Of a DNA stretch of 8,708 nt, positions 6,677 through 8,708 are shown one piece after another. The notes beneath the pieces are model-generated. The model ran no database searches. It had not been told where the DNA came from and saw only the letters and a list, made by a program, of their open reading frames with translations. Source of the stretch: DATJYV01 sp035499415 (lineage in GTDB: Bacteria; Bacteroidota; Ignavibacteria; UBA10030); the NCBI GenBank assembly GCA_035499415.1, contig DATJYV010000161.1:1-8708 (forward strand), read 5' to 3'. How positions within the stretch are numbered: position 1 is the stretch's first letter; each line of letters begins with the position of its first letter. The position numbers and the translations under genes are program-made.

Positions 6677-8206
6677 ATGAAGCTCGCAGCCCGCTCGTTC
6701 TCCTTCAATTCCTTCCTCAACTTCTCCGCGCAGATTTTTGGCGTCGGGATTTCGATTCTCTGCATTCCATTCATCATCGCGAGGATCGGTAAGGAACTCT
6801 TCGGCCTCCTTTCGCTTCTTTGGGTCTTTGTTGGCTACTTCTCATTTTTTGACCTGGGGATTGGTCAGGCCGCGACGAAATTCCTTGCGGGTCTCGTTGC
6901 CTCGAACGACAAATCCAGGGCTGCGGGGCTCGTCCGTTCCGCCCTCGCAATCAGTCTCGGCCTGGGCCTGACCAGCGGAATCGTCGTCGCGGGCGTCGCA
7001 TTATCGGGGGTTACACGGCTCCTCAACATTTCGCCCGACCTCGAGCCGTTGGCGCGAAAATCTCTCCTGTGTCTTGCCGTCTGCCTCCCGGCCATTTTCA
7101 TTCAATCGGCCCTCAAGAGCGTCCCTCTCGCATTCCATCGGTTTGACCTTCTGAACATGTTGATCGCCTGCAATGCGACCCTCCAGTGGGGCGGGTCGGC
7201 GCTCGTCGTGTACCTCGGGGGTGATTTTTTCAGCATCATCCTCCTGACCGTGCTCACGCGATTCTTCATGATGGGCTCGTTCCTGCTTCTCTCCCTTCGT
7301 CTTCTTCCTGAGATTACCCGCGCGAATCCTGAGGCCTCAACGGGGGAGTATGGAAAACTCCTTCGGTTCGGCGGATGGATTTGGATATCCCAGGTTGTCG
7401 CCCCTTTCTTCTCGCTCTGCGAACGCGCGTTCATCGGTGCCCTCCTGTCCGTTGCATGGGTTACGTTTTATTCCGTTCCCTATGATGCCGTCCTGAAGCT
7501 TCTGCTCATTCCGGCAAGTCTTGTGACGACCCTTTTCCCGTTCATCAGCGCGGGGTTGTCAAGCGACGAAGGCAGACGCCAGGCGGTCGCCTATTATCGA
7601 CGGTCCGTCAAATATACATTCCTCATCGTCCTTCCTCTTGTGCTCTTTCTTGTGTTCTGGAGCGGTGATATCCTTCGTGTTTGGCTGGGAGAAGAATTCG
7701 CGAGCAAGAGCGATTGGGTGATGATTCTTCTTTCCGGCGGAATGATTTTCAGTTCACTTGCCCAACTGCCGAACGCGGCCCTTCAGGCCTTTGGCAGACC
7801 GGACTTACCGGCGAAGCTTTCGCTTTTTGAGCTGCCGGTGTACGTCGCGATTCTCTACTACTTCACCAGCACCTACGGAATCCTGGGTACAGCGTGCGCC
7901 TGGCTGTTCCGTATTATTATCGACACAGCGATACTTTTCGTCATGAGCCGCGTTTTTCTCGGACCCGCGAGACAGCGCTTGAGCCGGGCTACCTGGACGG
8001 CCGTCGCGACCGCCGTGGTCGGAGGTGCTCTCGCGGTGACGGGGAAACTCCTGACTGCAAACCCCGGCGTCAAAGGGGTCTATTTCGCCCTGCTGGTGGT
8101 CTCATACGGATTCCTTGCCTGGCGATGGCTCCTCGGTGAACAGGACAAGCTGCTTGTTGCGAAGTGGCTGCCGGTGCCCGTCGCTCACAAGAATCCGGCA
8201 GGATGA
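6677..8206 (+). CDS. wzx: Wzx-like lipid-linked oligosaccharide flippase (MOP/MATE superfamily)
   Basis: An inner-membrane transporter that flips undecaprenyl-linked repeat units to the periplasmic face. The 509-residue product is hydrophobic with roughly 12-14 membrane segments. Its N-terminus shows the family signature: NSFLNFSAQIFGVGISI as the first helix, PFIIARIGKELFGLLSL, then the loop FFDLGIGQAATKFLA (57-71). Later segments include WIWISQVVAPFFSL (234-247), FYSVPYDAVLKLLLIPASLVTTLFP (by position 264-288) and LPNAALQAFGRP (364-375), all typical of polysaccharide biosynthesis flippases. It is slightly longer than many Wzx proteins, with extra hydrophobic segments near the C-terminus (about 438-487). 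The ATG at 6677 begins just before the first amphipathic helix; the Shine-Dalgarno is weak. An ATG at 6664 is out of frame. It is separated from wzy by 312 nt and closely linked to the downstream glycosyltransferase. Substrate is unknown. Confidence 0.88.
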   Translation: MKLAARSFSFNSFLNFSAQIFGVGISILCIPFIIARIGKELFGLLSLLWVFVGYFSFFDLGIGQAATKFLAGLVASNDKSRAAGLVRSALAISLGLGLTSGIVVAGVALSGVTRLLNISPDLEPLARKSLLCLAVCLPAIFIQSALKSVPLAFHRFDLLNMLIACNATLQWGGSALVVYLGGDFFSIILLTVLTRFFMMGSFLLLSLRLLPEITRANPEASTGEYGKLLRFGGWIWISQVVAPFFSLCERAFIGALLSVAWVTFYSVPYDAVLKLLLIPASLVTTLFPFISAGLSSDEGRRQAVAYYRRSVKYTFLIVLPLVLFLVFWSGDILRVWLGEEFASKSDWVMILLSGGMIFSSLAQLPNAALQAFGRPDLPAKLSLFELPVYVAILYYFTSTYGILGTACAWLFRIIIDTAILFVMSRVFLGPARQRLSRATWTAVATAVVGGALAVTGKLLTANPGVKGVYFALLVVSYGFLAWRWLLGEQDKLLVAKWLPVPVAHKNPAG

Positions 8207-8211
8207 AGGAA
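8206..8211 (+). promoter_or_regulatory. ribosome binding site deciding the glycosyltransferase start
   Basis: AAGGAA begins on the last base of the wzx stop and lies six bases before the ATG at 8218. The alternative ATG at 8203, which overlaps the stop as ATGA, has only AGG immediately adjacent and no well-spaced site. This favours 8218 as the start, with translation linked to termination of wzx. Confidence 0.5.
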
Positions 8212-8217
8212 GTTGGA

Positions 8218-8708
8218 ATGAGTCGATATGACCTTGCTGTCGCCTACAGGATCTATCCTGGAGTTTCAAAAAGCCCTGCGATCGTCACGAAGGACAAATT
8301 GGAGCTTGCGGAGATTTGTCTGAGGTCATTCAAGTTGTCGTTGGGGACATTGCGGGTGAAGTTATGGGCGCTGCTCGACGGTTGTCCCCCGGAATATGAA
8401 CGACTCTTCTTGCGCTATTTCAGAAAACAGGACGTGGTTCCGGTTCGACTGGCCGGCGTGGGGAATGCAGGGTCGTTCACCGAACAGCTCAGGATTCTGT
8501 GCGACCAGCAGGAGTGCGACCTCGTGTACCTGGCGGAGGACGACTACTTCTATCTGGAGGGTCAGTTCCTCACATTGATCGAGTTTCTCCGGGCGCACGA
8601 CGACGCGGATTTTGTCTCGCCGTACGACCATCCGGATTATTATTCGCTCGACCTTCACCGGGGGTCGAGCAGGGTCAAGGCGTTCGGCGGCAAGCACTGG
8701 CGAACCGT
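8218..8708 (+). CDS. glycosyltransferase-like protein, 5' part (3' end outside window)
   Basis: Probably a cytosolic glycosyltransferase adding a sugar to the lipid-linked repeat unit. The frame is open to the window end (163 complete codons from 8218), so the C-terminus is missing. The N-terminus YDLAVAYRIYPGVSK is a beta-strand start. It continues with KLELAEICLRSFKLSLG, LWALLDGCPPEYERLF, LAGVGNAGSFTEQLRIL (78-94) and the acidic motif LVYLAEDDYFYLEGQF (102-117), then DFVSPYDHPDYY (131-142). The order of a strand with an aspartate (LLDGC), a GN..SF..Q helix and an EDD cluster fits a GT-A fold, in which Asp residues bind the metal and nucleotide sugar. I do not recognise a named gene. The ATG at 8203, overlapping the wzx stop, would add five residues; 8218 is preferred because of its Shine-Dalgarno. 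Donor and acceptor sugars cannot be told from the sequence. Confidence 0.72.
   Translation, partial: MSRYDLAVAYRIYPGVSKSPAIVTKDKLELAEICLRSFKLSLGTLRVKLWALLDGCPPEYERLFLRYFRKQDVVPVRLAGVGNAGSFTEQLRILCDQQECDLVYLAEDDYFYLEGQFLTLIEFLRAHDDADFVSPYDHPDYYSLDLHRGSSRVKAFGGKHWRT

Noticed and set aside
1..8708. tRNA, rRNA, CRISPR array, insertion sequence or attachment site
   Set aside because: No cloverleaf ending in CCA, no regularly spaced direct repeats with unique spacers, no transposase or integrase reading frame, and no terminal inverted repeats were seen.

Overview
This window is a stretch of a cell-surface polysaccharide (O-antigen, capsule or exopolysaccharide) locus from a Gram-negative bacterium. 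All seven recognisable genes lie on the + strand. Together they form most of a Wzx/Wzy-dependent pathway: nucleotide-sugar synthesis, polymerisation, chain-length control, export and flipping. The organism cannot be named from the sequence alone. Three features point away from the Enterobacteriaceae: a large multi-SLBB export protein, a Wzz-type protein without a fused kinase, and degenerate heptanucleotide repeats between genes. They would fit a member of the Bacteroidota/Chlorobiota/Ignavibacteriota (FCB) group, but that is inference. By eye the base composition is moderately GC-rich throughout the genes. The main AT-rich patch is in the gap before the flippase gene.

Layout: 3-809 is the 3' part of rmlB (dTDP-glucose 4,6-dehydratase). 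A 102-nt gap follows (810-911), largely filled by a degenerate 7-bp tandem repeat. At 912-2006 is wecB (UDP-GlcNAc 2-epimerase, TTG start), and two bases later at 2009-3706 is an SLBB-domain polysaccharide export protein. A 93-nt spacer contains a possible 26-residue ORF. Next come a Wzz-like chain-length determinant (3800-4996) and, 12 nt later, a Wzy-like polymerase (5009-6364). A 312-nt gap (6365-6676) has no convincing gene, a GC-rich inverted repeat, an AT-rich patch and a weak promoter-like pair. Then come a Wzx-like flippase (6677-8206) and the 5' part of a glycosyltransferase (8218 to the window end), whose Shine-Dalgarno sequence begins at the wzx stop.

How the genes fit together: RmlB and WecB supply activated sugars (dTDP-4-keto-6-deoxyglucose for deoxy or amino sugars, and UDP-ManNAc). 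The glycosyltransferase at the right end, and presumably others outside the window, build the lipid-linked repeat unit. Wzx flips it across the inner membrane, Wzy polymerises it in the periplasm, Wzz sets the chain length, and the SLBB protein is the likely outer-membrane or periplasmic exit channel.

No wholly new system is evident. The points most worth a second look are the heptanucleotide repeat between rmlB and wecB, the heptad-like run inside the wecB coding sequence, the small ORF between the export and chain-length genes, and the unexplained gap before wzx.
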